Source: Alteromonas sp. LOR (GTDB lineage Bacteria > Pseudomonadota > Gammaproteobacteria > Enterobacterales > Alteromonadaceae). Taken from it: a stretch of 64,000 nucleotides of DNA. The stretch's first letter is position 1. Each line of letters begins with the position of its first letter. Under the pieces are notes generated by a model. That model worked only from the letters and a program-made list of their open reading frames with translations. It had not been told where the DNA came from and did not search any database. Where the stretch lies: NCBI RefSeq assembly GCF_000753865.1, contig NZ_JQFW01000010.1, positions 1 to 64,000 on the forward strand. The letters run 5' to 3'. The position numbers and the translations under genes were made by a program. Below, piece after piece: positions 1-8,662 of the stretch.

Positions 1-206
1 TCAACGCCTCAAATGGACCAATAAAACATAAATCACTGCACACCGCGAATTTACTGGGCTATGCTCAACGCCTCAAATAGACCAATAAAACGTAAATCCC
101 TGCACACCACGAATTTACTGGGCTAACCTCAACGCCTCAAATGGACCAATAAAACGTAAATCACTGCACACCGCGAATTTACTGGGCTATCCTTAACGCC
201 TCAAAC
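1..206. repeat. 64-bp tandem repeat array, three copies plus a partial fourth
   Basis: Units begin at 1, 65 and 129 with a spacing of exactly 64 bases, and a fourth copy starting at 193 breaks off after about 14 bases. Copies differ by only a few substitutions. Each unit contains the short dyad GTAAAT...ATTTAC with a loop of about 15 bases, so an RNA or single strand could fold. The array probably continues beyond the left edge. I see no coding potential and no spacer variation, so it is not a CRISPR. Its function is unknown. Confidence 0.9.
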
Positions 207-212
207 AAAAAC

Positions 213-233
213 GTGAGCTACTTTTTTGCTCAC
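213..233. terminator. Small hairpin between repeat array and sulfatase gene
   Basis: GTGAGC (213-218) pairs with GCTCAC (228-233) across a T-rich loop. It could end transcription from the left or be a leader structure. The stem is short and the run of T lies in the loop, so the terminator reading is weak. Confidence 0.3.
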
Positions 234-300
234 CATTATTCAAAATAGGTTATATTGTTAGGAGTCGCACAGCTTTCAGTAATGCATCAACGGAGTGAAT

Positions 301-2487
301 ATGCACAAAGCTTTTATATTTTTTGGATTGTTAGTGCTGTGTATGCCAGCTCTTTCCCAACAACCCAAAAATGTCATTTTCATTCTCGCGGACGATCTTG
401 GATGGAACGACACATCAATTTATCAACCAAATAAATTTTATGAAACACCTAATATTGATGCTCTAGCTCAGAAGGGCATGACCTTCACGCATGCCTTTAG
501 TAATAGTCCGTTATGCTCACCCACTAGAGCGTCAATACTCACTGGACAAACACCAGCACGCCATAATATTTTAAATCCCAATATAAACAATACAGCCGTT
601 AGACTAACCGCATTAGAACAGTCCGCGGGGCCAAGTGAGCAACCTGCCACCACCCCGTTAACCGCCACGCGGTTAGATACATCACTGCCAACCCTCGCGA
701 AGGTTTTAAAAACAAAAAACTACCAAACTGCACATTTCGGCAAATGGCACCTTGGTGCTTCTCCATACAGCGCGTTAGAACACGGCTTTGATATTGATAT
801 TCCTCATTTTAGCGGTCCAAGCCCTACTGGAGGATACCTTGCACCTTGGTCATTTGCTCCCAACCTTGAGCCAGATATACCGCTAGAACATATCGATATG
901 CGCCTGGCCAAAGAAGCAAAGCAGTGGATTGCTGAGACTCATGCAAACGGTCCGTTCTTCGTTAACTTCTGGCCATTTTCCGTTCACGCTCCATTTAGTG
1001 CCAAAGCTGATTACGTCACGTATTTTAGAGAGAAGCGCTCACCATTTAATAGTCAGCGCAGTGCGACCTACGCAGCGATGATCAAACATTTTGATGACGC
1101 TATTGGTATTTTATATAGCGCATTGGTAAATGCTGGTATAGAGAAAGACACCATAATCGTTTTCACCTCTGATAATGGTGGAAATATGTATGATGTATTA
1201 GGTGAAATACACCCAACGAGTAACTTTCCATTAAGGGGAGGTAAGGCAACGCAGTATTCAGGCGGAAATCGGGTTCCTACCTTTATAATTTGGCCGGGGT
1301 TGACGCAAAAAAATACAATAAGCGAAACGCCAATTCAGACAGTAGATTTTTATCCAACGCTACTTAGAGGACTGAATATTGACTTACCTAATGAGCACTT
1401 AATAGATGGTACTGATATAAGACCTATTTTGACCGGCGACACCATAGATATGCGGCCCATTATTACGTATTACCCGACAATGCCGCGTATACCTGATTGG
1501 CTCCCCCCGTCAGCAACAATAATGTATGACGGCTGGAAACTTATAAAGACTTTTTTTTATGGCGAAGGTGAGCCTCACCGACACGCCCTATACAACATGG
1601 TTGATGACATCGACGAAACGGTAAACTTGGCCAATGCAGCAACCGATAAACGCAACGAACTTGACAGTCTGTTGACAAGTTACCTTATGCTATCGGATGC
1701 AGCGCTTCCTTTACAAAATCCAGACTATCAACAAGGGGCTTTTGATTTCGATAGTATTGGTAACTCGGCAAGCAAATATAGATTGCCCGAGGACCGCGTG
1801 TCTTCAAAATTAACGCTTAATATCAACGCGTCGCGGCGTAAGGCTAGTGCTGGCGACAAAATCACCTTGTCATGGGAGCTATTAAACACCGAGGGAAAGA
1901 GCCAAGTAGACTATCAACAATTTATGGGCCCAGATATCAATGTTGATGCAACAAGAGATAGACTTTCATTCATAGCTCCAGTGGTTAGTACTTCTCAATT
2001 CATCAGTTTCGCATTTATTGCGCAGGACAGCGTTAAAACAATTCGCAAGCAAATCGCTGTGCAAATACTACCCGTAAATAGCCCTCCCACTATTCGCATA
2101 CCTTACAAAAGTCTTTCAGCCACTGCTGGTAGCTCGGTGTTCATTGAATACAAACTCAGTGATACCAATAAAGATCTACTTTCCCTGCAAGTAGTAAGCG
2201 CCTCACTTTCTCTGAATGAGGCTGTGGATGTAACGCAGAGTACTTACGGAGTTAGCATACCTAAGTCATTTTCCGGGAAAGAAGCCTCACTAAAGCTAAC
2301 TGTGTCTGATGGCGATACAACGGACAGCGAAACATTAACTATTTCAGTCTCACAGCCTAAGGCAGAAAATAATACTCCAGATAATAGCTCAATTCCTGAC
2401 ACTTCTAATGGAGGAAGCATATTTTGGTCAATACCAGTCCTTTGGATATTTTTACGTGCGAGAAGTTATTTTGGTAGCAAGGCTTAA
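301..2487 (+). CDS. Secreted sulfatase with Ig-like region and GlyGly-CTERM-like tail
   Basis: Predicted sulfate-ester hydrolase of the type I formylglycine family (S1). After a signal peptide of about 20 residues come the metal-binding segment ILADDLGWND and the formylglycine motif CSPTR near residue 72, followed by the downstream FTSDNGG segment. The roughly 200 C-terminal residues look like beta-sandwich or cadherin/Ig-like repeats. They end in a Gly-Gly-Ser stretch, one hydrophobic helix and a short basic end, which resembles the GlyGly-CTERM sorting tag processed by rhombosortase. The ATG at 301 is preferred because GGAG at 292-295 sits five bases before it; a GTG at 295 is the longer alternative. 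It lies at the left end of an ulvan-type locus, so a sulfated algal sugar is the likely substrate. The precise sulfatase subfamily is not determined. Confidence 0.85.
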   Translation: MHKAFIFFGLLVLCMPALSQQPKNVIFILADDLGWNDTSIYQPNKFYETPNIDALAQKGMTFTHAFSNSPLCSPTRASILTGQTPARHNILNPNINNTAVRLTALEQSAGPSEQPATTPLTATRLDTSLPTLAKVLKTKNYQTAHFGKWHLGASPYSALEHGFDIDIPHFSGPSPTGGYLAPWSFAPNLEPDIPLEHIDMRLAKEAKQWIAETHANGPFFVNFWPFSVHAPFSAKADYVTYFREKRSPFNSQRSATYAAMIKHFDDAIGILYSALVNAGIEKDTIIVFTSDNGGNMYDVLGEIHPTSNFPLRGGKATQYSGGNRVPTFIIWPGLTQKNTISETPIQTVDFYPTLLRGLNIDLPNEHLIDGTDIRPILTGDTIDMRPIITYYPTMPRIPDWLPPSATIMYDGWKLIKTFFYGEGEPHRHALYNMVDDIDETVNLANAATDKRNELDSLLTSYLMLSDAALPLQNPDYQQGAFDFDSIGNSASKYRLPEDRVSSKLTLNINASRRKASAGDKITLSWELLNTEGKSQVDYQQFMGPDINVDATRDRLSFIAPVVSTSQFISFAFIAQDSVKTIRKQIAVQILPVNSPPTIRIPYKSLSATAGSSVFIEYKLSDTNKDLLSLQVVSASLSLNEAVDVTQSTYGVSIPKSFSGKEASLKLTVSDGDTTDSETLTISVSQPKAENNTPDNSSIPDTSNGGSIFWSIPVLWIFLRARSYFGSKA

Positions 2488-2990
2488 AACAGTTTTATTA
2501 CCAATATTTACTCGGTGCATTTTCATCTCGTCATAACACATCATAGAGTTCGGGAAGTCCTTCAAATTATATCGCTGCTCTCGAGATCAACAAAAAAATA
2601 ACATAAAAGTTCTGTTAGTAACGTTACTTAAGTTTCCTATATCTTCTCTCAGTTAAATCCAACCGAACACCAAGTGACTATTTATGATTGTTAATGATAT
2701 TTAAAAAACCTCAACCTTGTTGACATTACAATTATCAGAATTCTTTGTACCACTCTGAAATACTTAGATAAAATCATTTAATAATTTGCTCCTTGAAGAT
2801 AAGTGAAGAAAACGCAGAAGCGATATCACTCAAAAATATTCAGTATTAGACTAATGAATAGTCTAAATTTCATTACAAATGATGATAAATGACTTGTTTT
2901 GACTGTTTCATGTGGTTAATATGGGTTCACAAAGATTTAACAATACATTTAAGAAACACACTTAAATCACACAACGAAGAGAATGGGTCG
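2488..2990 (+). promoter_or_regulatory. Control region upstream of TonB receptor
   Basis: This 0.5-kb AT-rich gap holds no convincing gene. A 12-bp perfect palindrome AGTAACGTTACT lies at 2617-2628. A TTGACA hexamer at 2720-2725 could be a -35 box, but the matching -10 (TTTGTA around 2744) is poor. A reading frame continues upstream of the receptor to 2889, but it encodes nothing like a signal peptide, so the gap is treated as leader. Confidence 0.4.
2846..2866. promoter_or_regulatory. Perfect 8-bp inverted repeat upstream of TonB receptor
   Basis: TTAGACTA and TAGTCTAA are perfect inverted copies separated by five bases, about 125 bases before the receptor start. The geometry fits a dimeric repressor site or an RNA hairpin in the leader. 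No known regulator can be assigned. Confidence 0.4.
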
Positions 2991-5900
2991 ATGCAAAATA
3001 CAAGATCAAATATAAATAGAAAGCTGTTGGGCAACACAGCAGCACTTTTATTAACCATTAGTTCTCCTACATTACTTGCGCAAGAAGTTAACACGGCAGT
3101 TAATAGCGCACAGCAGAACACTGATAAAAAACAGGACGAGAGCGTAGAAGTTATTGAAGTCTCCGGTGTAAGAGCCTCGCTTGAAGATGCGCTTAATACC
3201 AAACGTAACGCCGCATCTATCGTTGATGCTATATCAGCTACTGATATCGATGCTTTGCCTGCATTAGATTTTGGTGAGGCACTTCAAGCTATTCCTGGCG
3301 TTCAGTTGAACACTGATGAAGAAGGCAGACAAAGTACTATCAGTCTTCGTGGTTTAGGTAGTGGGTTCGTAAAAACAACGGCAATGGGCCAATCGTTTGC
3401 GACGCCCTCGGGCGCAAGCAACATTAATGCTGTGGGCGAACCAAATCCATTTGCAGCATTTGAAGCTAGTATTTTCGACGGTGTAACCGTTGTTAAAAGT
3501 CCGACAGCAGACCTTCAGGCTGGAGGTATTGCCGGTATCGTCGATCAGAAGCTTCAGCAAGCCTTGTCAAAGAAAGACGGTTCAGCATCAATAAGTGTAG
3601 GCGGACGCTATGAGGATCTAACGGGTAATGTAGACCCAAACTTTAGAATCTCTGGCGTTAAACACCTTATGGACAAGAAATTAGGTGTAGCTTTCAAGCT
3701 GGCGGGTTCAGGACAAACATTTAGACGAGATACTTTTGATATTGTCGACTATACATCTGTAGATACTGTGGACGGCGATGTTCGTGCCACCAATATTGCC
3801 GAGTATCGCGAGAAATGGGGCTTAGCTGAAGATGCACAACTCACAGCACCAGCACGCGCTCGAAACGTAAGTGAGTACAGTGATGGCGATAGAATCTCGT
3901 TCTCTGGTAATATCGAGTACCGCGTAAGTGAAAACTTTAAGCTTGGCGCGCATTTACTCTTCTCAGAACGTGACTTAGCTGACGGAACGAAAGAAGCTTC
4001 AACCATCAGCCCAGGCTTTAATACTCGTCGTCGTGACAGAGATAATTTCGATGCTCGCGTAACACTAGATATGGACACTGCACCGTTTGCTTACGATAGA
4101 ACTGCTGACGAAGAAGGCGCTCCTTTGGTGTATGCAGTATCTAACTATGACTTCACAGATGGCTCTCTTCAAACAGAAAATCGTAAGACCACTTTTAGAG
4201 AAAAAACAGAAGGTATTATTCTTTACGCTGACTACTTCACAGATGATTGGGCTTTCGACGGCACGCTTACACACTCTAAAGCAAGCAATGAATTCCAAAA
4301 TGTCGGCATAACTTTTTTATCTGACCAAGACTGGCGCGACTCCTTCAATTTTACAGACGCAGATGGTCGTCGAAATGACCTAGACAGCGTTGCTACTGGC
4401 TTTAACGGCTCTATAAACTCAGGCAATGGAAACTTAGATAACATTTTTGTTCAAGGCCAGTTCGATCAACCTTATGTTTACAATAACTTAGTATGGCAAG
4501 AGCCAAACCTAAGCTCGTCAAGTGTTAACTCAGTGTCTGACGCTAACCAAGGTCGACGCCTAGCATTCAGAATTACAGGCCGCGTTCGGGATTTATCTAG
4601 AGAAGTAAGTAGTGCTGAATTTAATGCAGAACGCTTTGTTGATTTTGGTTTGGGTAACTCACTTAACTTTGAAACTGTAAAATTTGGTGGACGATTCTCA
4701 AGAGAGTCTCTTGAAAGTATCGATCAGAGACAAGGTTTGGCCGGCGTCGATACAAGTAATATTTCTGATGCTTTCCTAACTGACAACATTTTGTCTTCCG
4801 AGCAAGGTGATTACTTCGGCGGTAATATCCCAGGCACATTTGACAACACATCAGGATGGTTGACCATCGACAATGATTTAGCATTGGATATGTTACAGCA
4901 AGGCATCGAGACCGATGTCAATAATATCCCCACTGCGACCTCTTTTAGTACTCCATTTGCAGGGTTAGAGCGAAACAGAACGGGATTTTGGGATCAGCAA
5001 GATAGGAATAGTGGTTTACCTATCAATCTTGGTTTCAATTTTGGCGCAGACCAAGATATCTTAGCGATGTATGTGATGACTGACTTTGGCGGAGAGCTAG
5101 GATCATTTCCTTATCGCGGCAACATTGGCGTTCGCCATATTCAAACCGACAACACCTTTGATGGATTTGAAACCCAAGTGGATGACCAAGGAAGAAACGG
5201 AGTAGCGTCAGCAGTTACTTTTGAGGACGATTATCAACACACGCTTCCCATGGCGAACATTACTTTCGAAGTTCATGATGATGTGTTGCTCAGAGGTGCT
5301 TATTATGAAGGTATCGTTCGTCCTAACCTGCTTGCACAGCGTCCAACTGCCGCTTTGCGTGGCGGCAACCAAACGGTTCGTTTAGACCTTCCGACAGCAA
5401 CAGTACGTCCTTATGAAGCGAAGAATTACGACATTTCACTAGAGTGGTATAACCGCGAAGGTAGTGCAATCTCAGTAGGTTACTTTAAGAAAGAGATCAC
5501 AAACTTATTTGATTCTGAACAAGGCTTTTGTCCTGAGCCAGGTACAAACCCCATTGTTGACCGCTTGCTGGGCGACATAGAGCGCACACCTGGAACTAAT
5601 GGCCGAGAGTTTGGTTGTATCCAAACGACACCTATCATTGACGATGACGGTAACGAAAACTTGAGAGAAGTAAATATCACTGCTCCTATCAATATTTCAG
5701 ATAAAATTACCGTTACAGGCTATGAGGTCGCAATCCAGCAGAAGCTTGATTTTCTTCCCTACCCTTGGAACGGCTTTGGTGGTGTATTTAACTATACAAG
5801 CTTAGATCAAGAAGGCAGTGAAATTGAGTTAACGCGTGTATCACCGGAATCGTTCAACGTAATTACCTATTGGGAAAATGACGGAATAAGCTTACGCTTG

Positions 5901-6158
5901 TCGTACAACTGGCGTGACGATCAAACGCTTAGAGGCGCTAATTCGTTCTTAGGTACTAATGCCCGTACAAGAAAGGCAATAGGCCGGTTGGATTTTGTAG
6001 GTCAATATGCGCTTAATGACAAAACTAAATTGTTCTTACGTGCTTTCAACTTAACTGATGAAGTTGGCGAGGAATTCTTAGGCACAGACGAACGTGCTGT
6101 AAGCCGTTTAACGTATACAGGACGTATCTATCAATTAGCTGTTAACTACAGATTCTAA
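2991..6158 (+). CDS. TonB-dependent outer-membrane receptor
   Basis: Outer-membrane beta-barrel that takes up oligosaccharides with energy from TonB-ExbBD. A signal peptide begins at the chosen start and ends near LLAQE. It is followed by a TonB-box region and a plug domain (VIEVSGVRASLEDAL..., then SLRGLGSG), then a long barrel ending in an aromatic residue (VNYRF), the usual barrel signature. The frame is open to 2889, but only the ATG at 2991 gives a normal signal peptide. At about 1055 residues it is typical for the large TonB-Xanth-Caul type receptors that serve carbohydrate loci. It sits alone between a sulfatase and a potassium operon. Substrate is inferred from context to be ulvan oligosaccharides. 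Confidence 0.9.
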   Translation: MQNTRSNINRKLLGNTAALLLTISSPTLLAQEVNTAVNSAQQNTDKKQDESVEVIEVSGVRASLEDALNTKRNAASIVDAISATDIDALPALDFGEALQAIPGVQLNTDEEGRQSTISLRGLGSGFVKTTAMGQSFATPSGASNINAVGEPNPFAAFEASIFDGVTVVKSPTADLQAGGIAGIVDQKLQQALSKKDGSASISVGGRYEDLTGNVDPNFRISGVKHLMDKKLGVAFKLAGSGQTFRRDTFDIVDYTSVDTVDGDVRATNIAEYREKWGLAEDAQLTAPARARNVSEYSDGDRISFSGNIEYRVSENFKLGAHLLFSERDLADGTKEASTISPGFNTRRRDRDNFDARVTLDMDTAPFAYDRTADEEGAPLVYAVSNYDFTDGSLQTENRKTTFREKTEGIILYADYFTDDWAFDGTLTHSKASNEFQNVGITFLSDQDWRDSFNFTDADGRRNDLDSVATGFNGSINSGNGNLDNIFVQGQFDQPYVYNNLVWQEPNLSSSSVNSVSDANQGRRLAFRITGRVRDLSREVSSAEFNAERFVDFGLGNSLNFETVKFGGRFSRESLESIDQRQGLAGVDTSNISDAFLTDNILSSEQGDYFGGNIPGTFDNTSGWLTIDNDLALDMLQQGIETDVNNIPTATSFSTPFAGLERNRTGFWDQQDRNSGLPINLGFNFGADQDILAMYVMTDFGGELGSFPYRGNIGVRHIQTDNTFDGFETQVDDQGRNGVASAVTFEDDYQHTLPMANITFEVHDDVLLRGAYYEGIVRPNLLAQRPTAALRGGNQTVRLDLPTATVRPYEAKNYDISLEWYNREGSAISVGYFKKEITNLFDSEQGFCPEPGTNPIVDRLLGDIERTPGTNGREFGCIQTTPIIDDDGNENLREVNITAPINISDKITVTGYEVAIQQKLDFLPYPWNGFGGVFNYTSLDQEGSEIELTRVSPESFNVITYWENDGISLRLSYNWRDDQTLRGANSFLGTNARTRKAIGRLDFVGQYALNDKTKLFLRAFNLTDEVGEEFLGTDERAVSRLTYTGRIYQLAVNYRF

Positions 6159-6174
6159 TTGTAACAAGTAAGGT

Positions 6175-6198
6175 TGGCTGGGGCGCAAGCCCTCGCCA
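6175..6198 (+). terminator. Terminator-like hairpin after TonB receptor
   Basis: A 10-bp stem with one mismatch and one G-T pair closes on a GCAA tetraloop (6185-6188), followed by a T-rich stretch. It lies 17 bases after the receptor stop codon. Confidence 0.6.
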
Positions 6199-6225
6199 TC
6201 TTTGTAGTTTTCACAAGAACCTTCA

Positions 6226-6247
6226 AAATTTTACGCAAATTTTACGC
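6226..6247 (+). promoter_or_regulatory. Perfect 11-bp tandem repeat, candidate response-regulator site
   Basis: AAATTTTACGC occurs twice back to back, at 6226-6236 and 6237-6247, about 70 bases before the sensor kinase gene. Response regulators of the OmpR/PhoB class bind direct repeats with an 11-bp period, and this operon encodes one. Autoregulation is therefore a reasonable inference. Confidence 0.5.
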
Positions 6248-6267
6248 GTTTTCACTTCCCTTCCTTG

Positions 6268-6315
6268 ATACATTTAACACAGTATTTTCACAAAGAACAA
6301 TTGAGTTAAATGTAT
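6268..6315 (+). promoter_or_regulatory. 11-bp inverted repeat overlapping the kinase start codon
   Basis: ATACATTTAAC (6268-6278) is a perfect inverted copy of GTTAAATGTAT (6305-6315), with 26 bases between. The right arm covers the first two bases of the ATG at 6314. As RNA the hairpin would hide the start site; as DNA it could be an operator. Confidence 0.5.
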
Positions 6316-7315
6316 GCGCGATATCGCAGTTACATGCTCCATTATGATATTTGCAGTTCTGGTAAGTTGGCTGCTAAGCAGTTCATTTTTACCGTTAGGT
6401 GGTACGCTACTCATCTTGCAGCTTGGTTCTGTTACCTCTGCAATTATATTTTCTCGCTTTAACGGTATTTTAGCGGCTCTGTTTGGCGCCGTGAGCTTCA
6501 ACTTTTTCTTCACCGAACCTTTGTATTCAGTTCGAATGAGCAATGCCGACGATGTCGTTAATATGGCAACTTTCATTGTCGTCGCCATTCTGACAAGTGA
6601 ATTAACTGCGTTTTATAAGAAACAACAAACAGCCCTTCGAAAGGCCCAATTACAGGCGAATGTACTTCGCTCAGTTTCACACGACTTACGTACACCACTC
6701 TCCTCAATTATAGGCTCTATGGAAACATTAGATTCTTACTATCACTCATTATCTGAAGAAGATAAGCGAGAATTAATAAAAGGCAGTATCTCTGAGAGCA
6801 AGCGTTTACACACCTATGTCGAGAATATTCTTCAAGCCACAAAAATTCAAAGTGACTTACTCATTGCAGGAAGAGAGAAAGTCACTATCCGCTCTATCAT
6901 TGATAACCTCTTAGCTAGGTTTAGCACCAACCGGATTTCCGTTACCTATAAAAACAGCAATGAGCACGTTACTGCTAGCGGACCGCTTTTGGAGCAAGCG
7001 TTATTTAATATTATCGACAATGCACTTAAATTTAGCAGCCAAGCAGTGAAAGTGATTGTTAGCAATGACGCGAAAAACACATACTTTTCTATCGAGGATT
7101 CAGGCATTGGCCTTAAAAATGGCGATACTGAATCACCTTTCCTCCTGTTCTCTTCTTCACGCGATGGTGATGTTGGAAGGGGCGGTATTGGTCTTGGACT
7201 AAATGTGGCCAAAGGAATAGCGGAAGCTCATAAAGGAACGCTGATACTTCAAAATTTGGATCAAGGTTGTCGTGCAATTCTTTCTATCCCTAATTTAAGC
7301 GAGCAGTTTTCATGA
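6314..7315 (+). CDS. KdpD-like membrane sensor histidine kinase, short form
   Basis: Membrane histidine kinase that would phosphorylate the following response regulator. Residues 1-100 form hydrophobic segments of the DUF4118 type with the KdpD-like stretch FNFFFTEPLYSV. The dimerisation/phosphoacceptor helix has H123 in SVSHDLRTPLSS. The ATPase domain shows an N box (IIDNALKFS), DSGIGL and GGIGLGLNVAKG. It has 333 residues against roughly 890 for E. coli KdpD, so the amino-terminal KdpD and universal-stress domains are absent. It overlaps the next gene by four bases (ATGA). The genes behind it encode a potassium uptake system, so turgor or potassium is the likely signal. The start codon lies inside an inverted repeat. 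Confidence 0.85.
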   Translation: MRDIAVTCSIMIFAVLVSWLLSSSFLPLGGTLLILQLGSVTSAIIFSRFNGILAALFGAVSFNFFFTEPLYSVRMSNADDVVNMATFIVVAILTSELTAFYKKQQTALRKAQLQANVLRSVSHDLRTPLSSIIGSMETLDSYYHSLSEEDKRELIKGSISESKRLHTYVENILQATKIQSDLLIAGREKVTIRSIIDNLLARFSTNRISVTYKNSNEHVTASGPLLEQALFNIIDNALKFSSQAVKVIVSNDAKNTYFSIEDSGIGLKNGDTESPFLLFSSSRDGDVGRGGIGLGLNVAKGIAEAHKGTLILQNLDQGCRAILSIPNLSEQFS

Positions 7316-8004
7316 ATACCGTTCTCATTGTTGAAGATGAAACTCACATTCGCCGAATGATAAGTATCGCTTTGAAAGCTGAAGGGTTTAAAACCAAAGA
7401 ATCAGGTAACGTGCAAGACGGACTAGTACTTGCCCTAAAAGAAAAGCCTGAATTAATAATATTGGATCTTGGACTTCCTGATGGGGATGGCAAAGAAATC
7501 TTAAGGCGAGTGAGACAGACTAGCAGTGTACCCATTTTGGTTTTATCAGCGCGACATTCAGAGGATGACAAAGTCGAGCTTTTAATGTCAGGAGCAAATG
7601 ATTACGTGAGTAAACCGTTCAGTATAAAGGAACTGATTGCTCGCATAAGGGTTCTCCTACGCGATATTACGCCAGTTATTCCTGAAGCTGAACGCATAAG
7701 AAATTTTCATGACCTCAACCTCGACTTAAATAGTGGGTTGTTAACCTTTGGAAAGACGCATGTTTCGCTCACACCCAAAGAGCTTTTGTTAATGGATGTT
7801 TTAACGAGGGATGTTGGGATTTTCATCAACCAGACAGTGCTTATGCGCACAATTTGGGGGAACTACAATAGCGAAGATACCCATTACATTAGAATTTTGG
7901 TTAGCCACTTAAGAAAAAAACTTTCATCACTGAGCACAAATCAATTTTCAATAGAGACTTCCGCGGGCCACGGCTACCGGTTTGTATTTAATCATTCGGA
8001 GTAA
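7312..8004 (+). CDS. KdpE-like OmpR-family response regulator
   Basis: DNA-binding response regulator of 230 residues. The receiver domain has the acidic pair near residues 9-10, the phosphoacceptor D52 in LIILDLGLPDGDG and the lysine in VSKPF. The carboxy-terminal half is a winged helix of the OmpR/PhoB class, ending in the usual GHGYRFVF. It is translationally coupled to the kinase by an ATGA overlap and closely followed by the potassium channel genes. It probably controls its own operon; the tandem 11-bp repeat at 6226-6247 is the best site candidate. KdpE is the closest familiar relative, but no kdpFABC genes lie in the window. Confidence 0.88.
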   Translation: MNTVLIVEDETHIRRMISIALKAEGFKTKESGNVQDGLVLALKEKPELIILDLGLPDGDGKEILRRVRQTSSVPILVLSARHSEDDKVELLMSGANDYVSKPFSIKELIARIRVLLRDITPVIPEAERIRNFHDLNLDLNSGLLTFGKTHVSLTPKELLLMDVLTRDVGIFINQTVLMRTIWGNYNSEDTHYIRILVSHLRKKLSSLSTNQFSIETSAGHGYRFVFNHSE

Positions 8005-8008
8005 ACTT

Positions 8009-8662
8009 ATGGCACATTTTACGGTAATAGGGTTAGGCCGATTTGGATTAACAGCTAGCACTGAACTTATACATATGGGGCATACTGTTACAGGGATCGA
8101 TAAAGACGAGAAGCTCGCTGAACAATACGCAGGACAATTAACTCAAACGCTTATATGCGATGTCACTGATGAAAGGGCGCTAAAAGAATTAAACCTTTGT
8201 CAAAGTGAAGCGGTTCTTGTTGCAATAGGTGAAGATATGCAAGCCAGCTTGCTGTGTACACTGCATATTAAAAACTTAGGCGTTAAAGACATCTGGGTGA
8301 AAGCGAACACAGCAGCACACCATACAATACTCTCCAAATTAGGTGTGACGCGAATTGTACACCCCGAGGAAGAAATGGGTGCGCGTGTTGCACAGGCATT
8401 AAATTATCCCATGGTGAGTGATTATCTTAGCGTTGGCCATGGCAATTATATAGTCGACATACACCTTCCATTGTCTTTTCAGCCTACTAGCATAGACCAA
8501 TTAATTAAAGGTTTTGAAAATTCGATACATTGTTTACTGTTAAAACGTGAGCAAGAAGTAACACAATCCCCGTCCACTTCTCATATTGTCCGCAAATGCG
8601 ATACGCTAATTTTATACGGCCCTAAAGAGGCCTTAGTCAGAATTGCTCCAAGGTTGAAGTAA
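8009..8662 (+). CDS. KtrA/TrkA-type potassium channel gating subunit
   Basis: Cytosolic RCK protein of 217 residues that binds nucleotides and gates the membrane potassium translocator. The amino-terminal Rossmann fold starts with VIGLGRFG and an acidic residue ends strand two (GIDKDE). The carboxy-terminal third is a TrkA-C type ligand domain. The ATG at 8009 is preferred over an upstream in-frame start at 7982 because GGAG at 7998-8001 precedes it and the family begins at this point. The stop codon overlaps the next start (TAATG). Length favours the single-RCK KtrA form over the doubled E. coli TrkA. Confidence 0.88.
   Translation: MAHFTVIGLGRFGLTASTELIHMGHTVTGIDKDEKLAEQYAGQLTQTLICDVTDERALKELNLCQSEAVLVAIGEDMQASLLCTLHIKNLGVKDIWVKANTAAHHTILSKLGVTRIVHPEEEMGARVAQALNYPMVSDYLSVGHGNYIVDIHLPLSFQPTSIDQLIKGFENSIHCLLLKREQEVTQSPSTSHIVRKCDTLILYGPKEALVRIAPRLK

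Noticed and set aside
1..206. Possible integron attC sites or a CRISPR array
   Set aside because: The AACGCCTCAA start recalls some attC sites, but the units are identical back-to-back copies without cassettes or paired core sites. There are no variable spacers for a CRISPR.
2889..2990. Amino-terminal extension of the first TonB receptor
   Set aside because: The frame is open, but the 34 residues do not look like a signal peptide, whereas one begins exactly at 2991.
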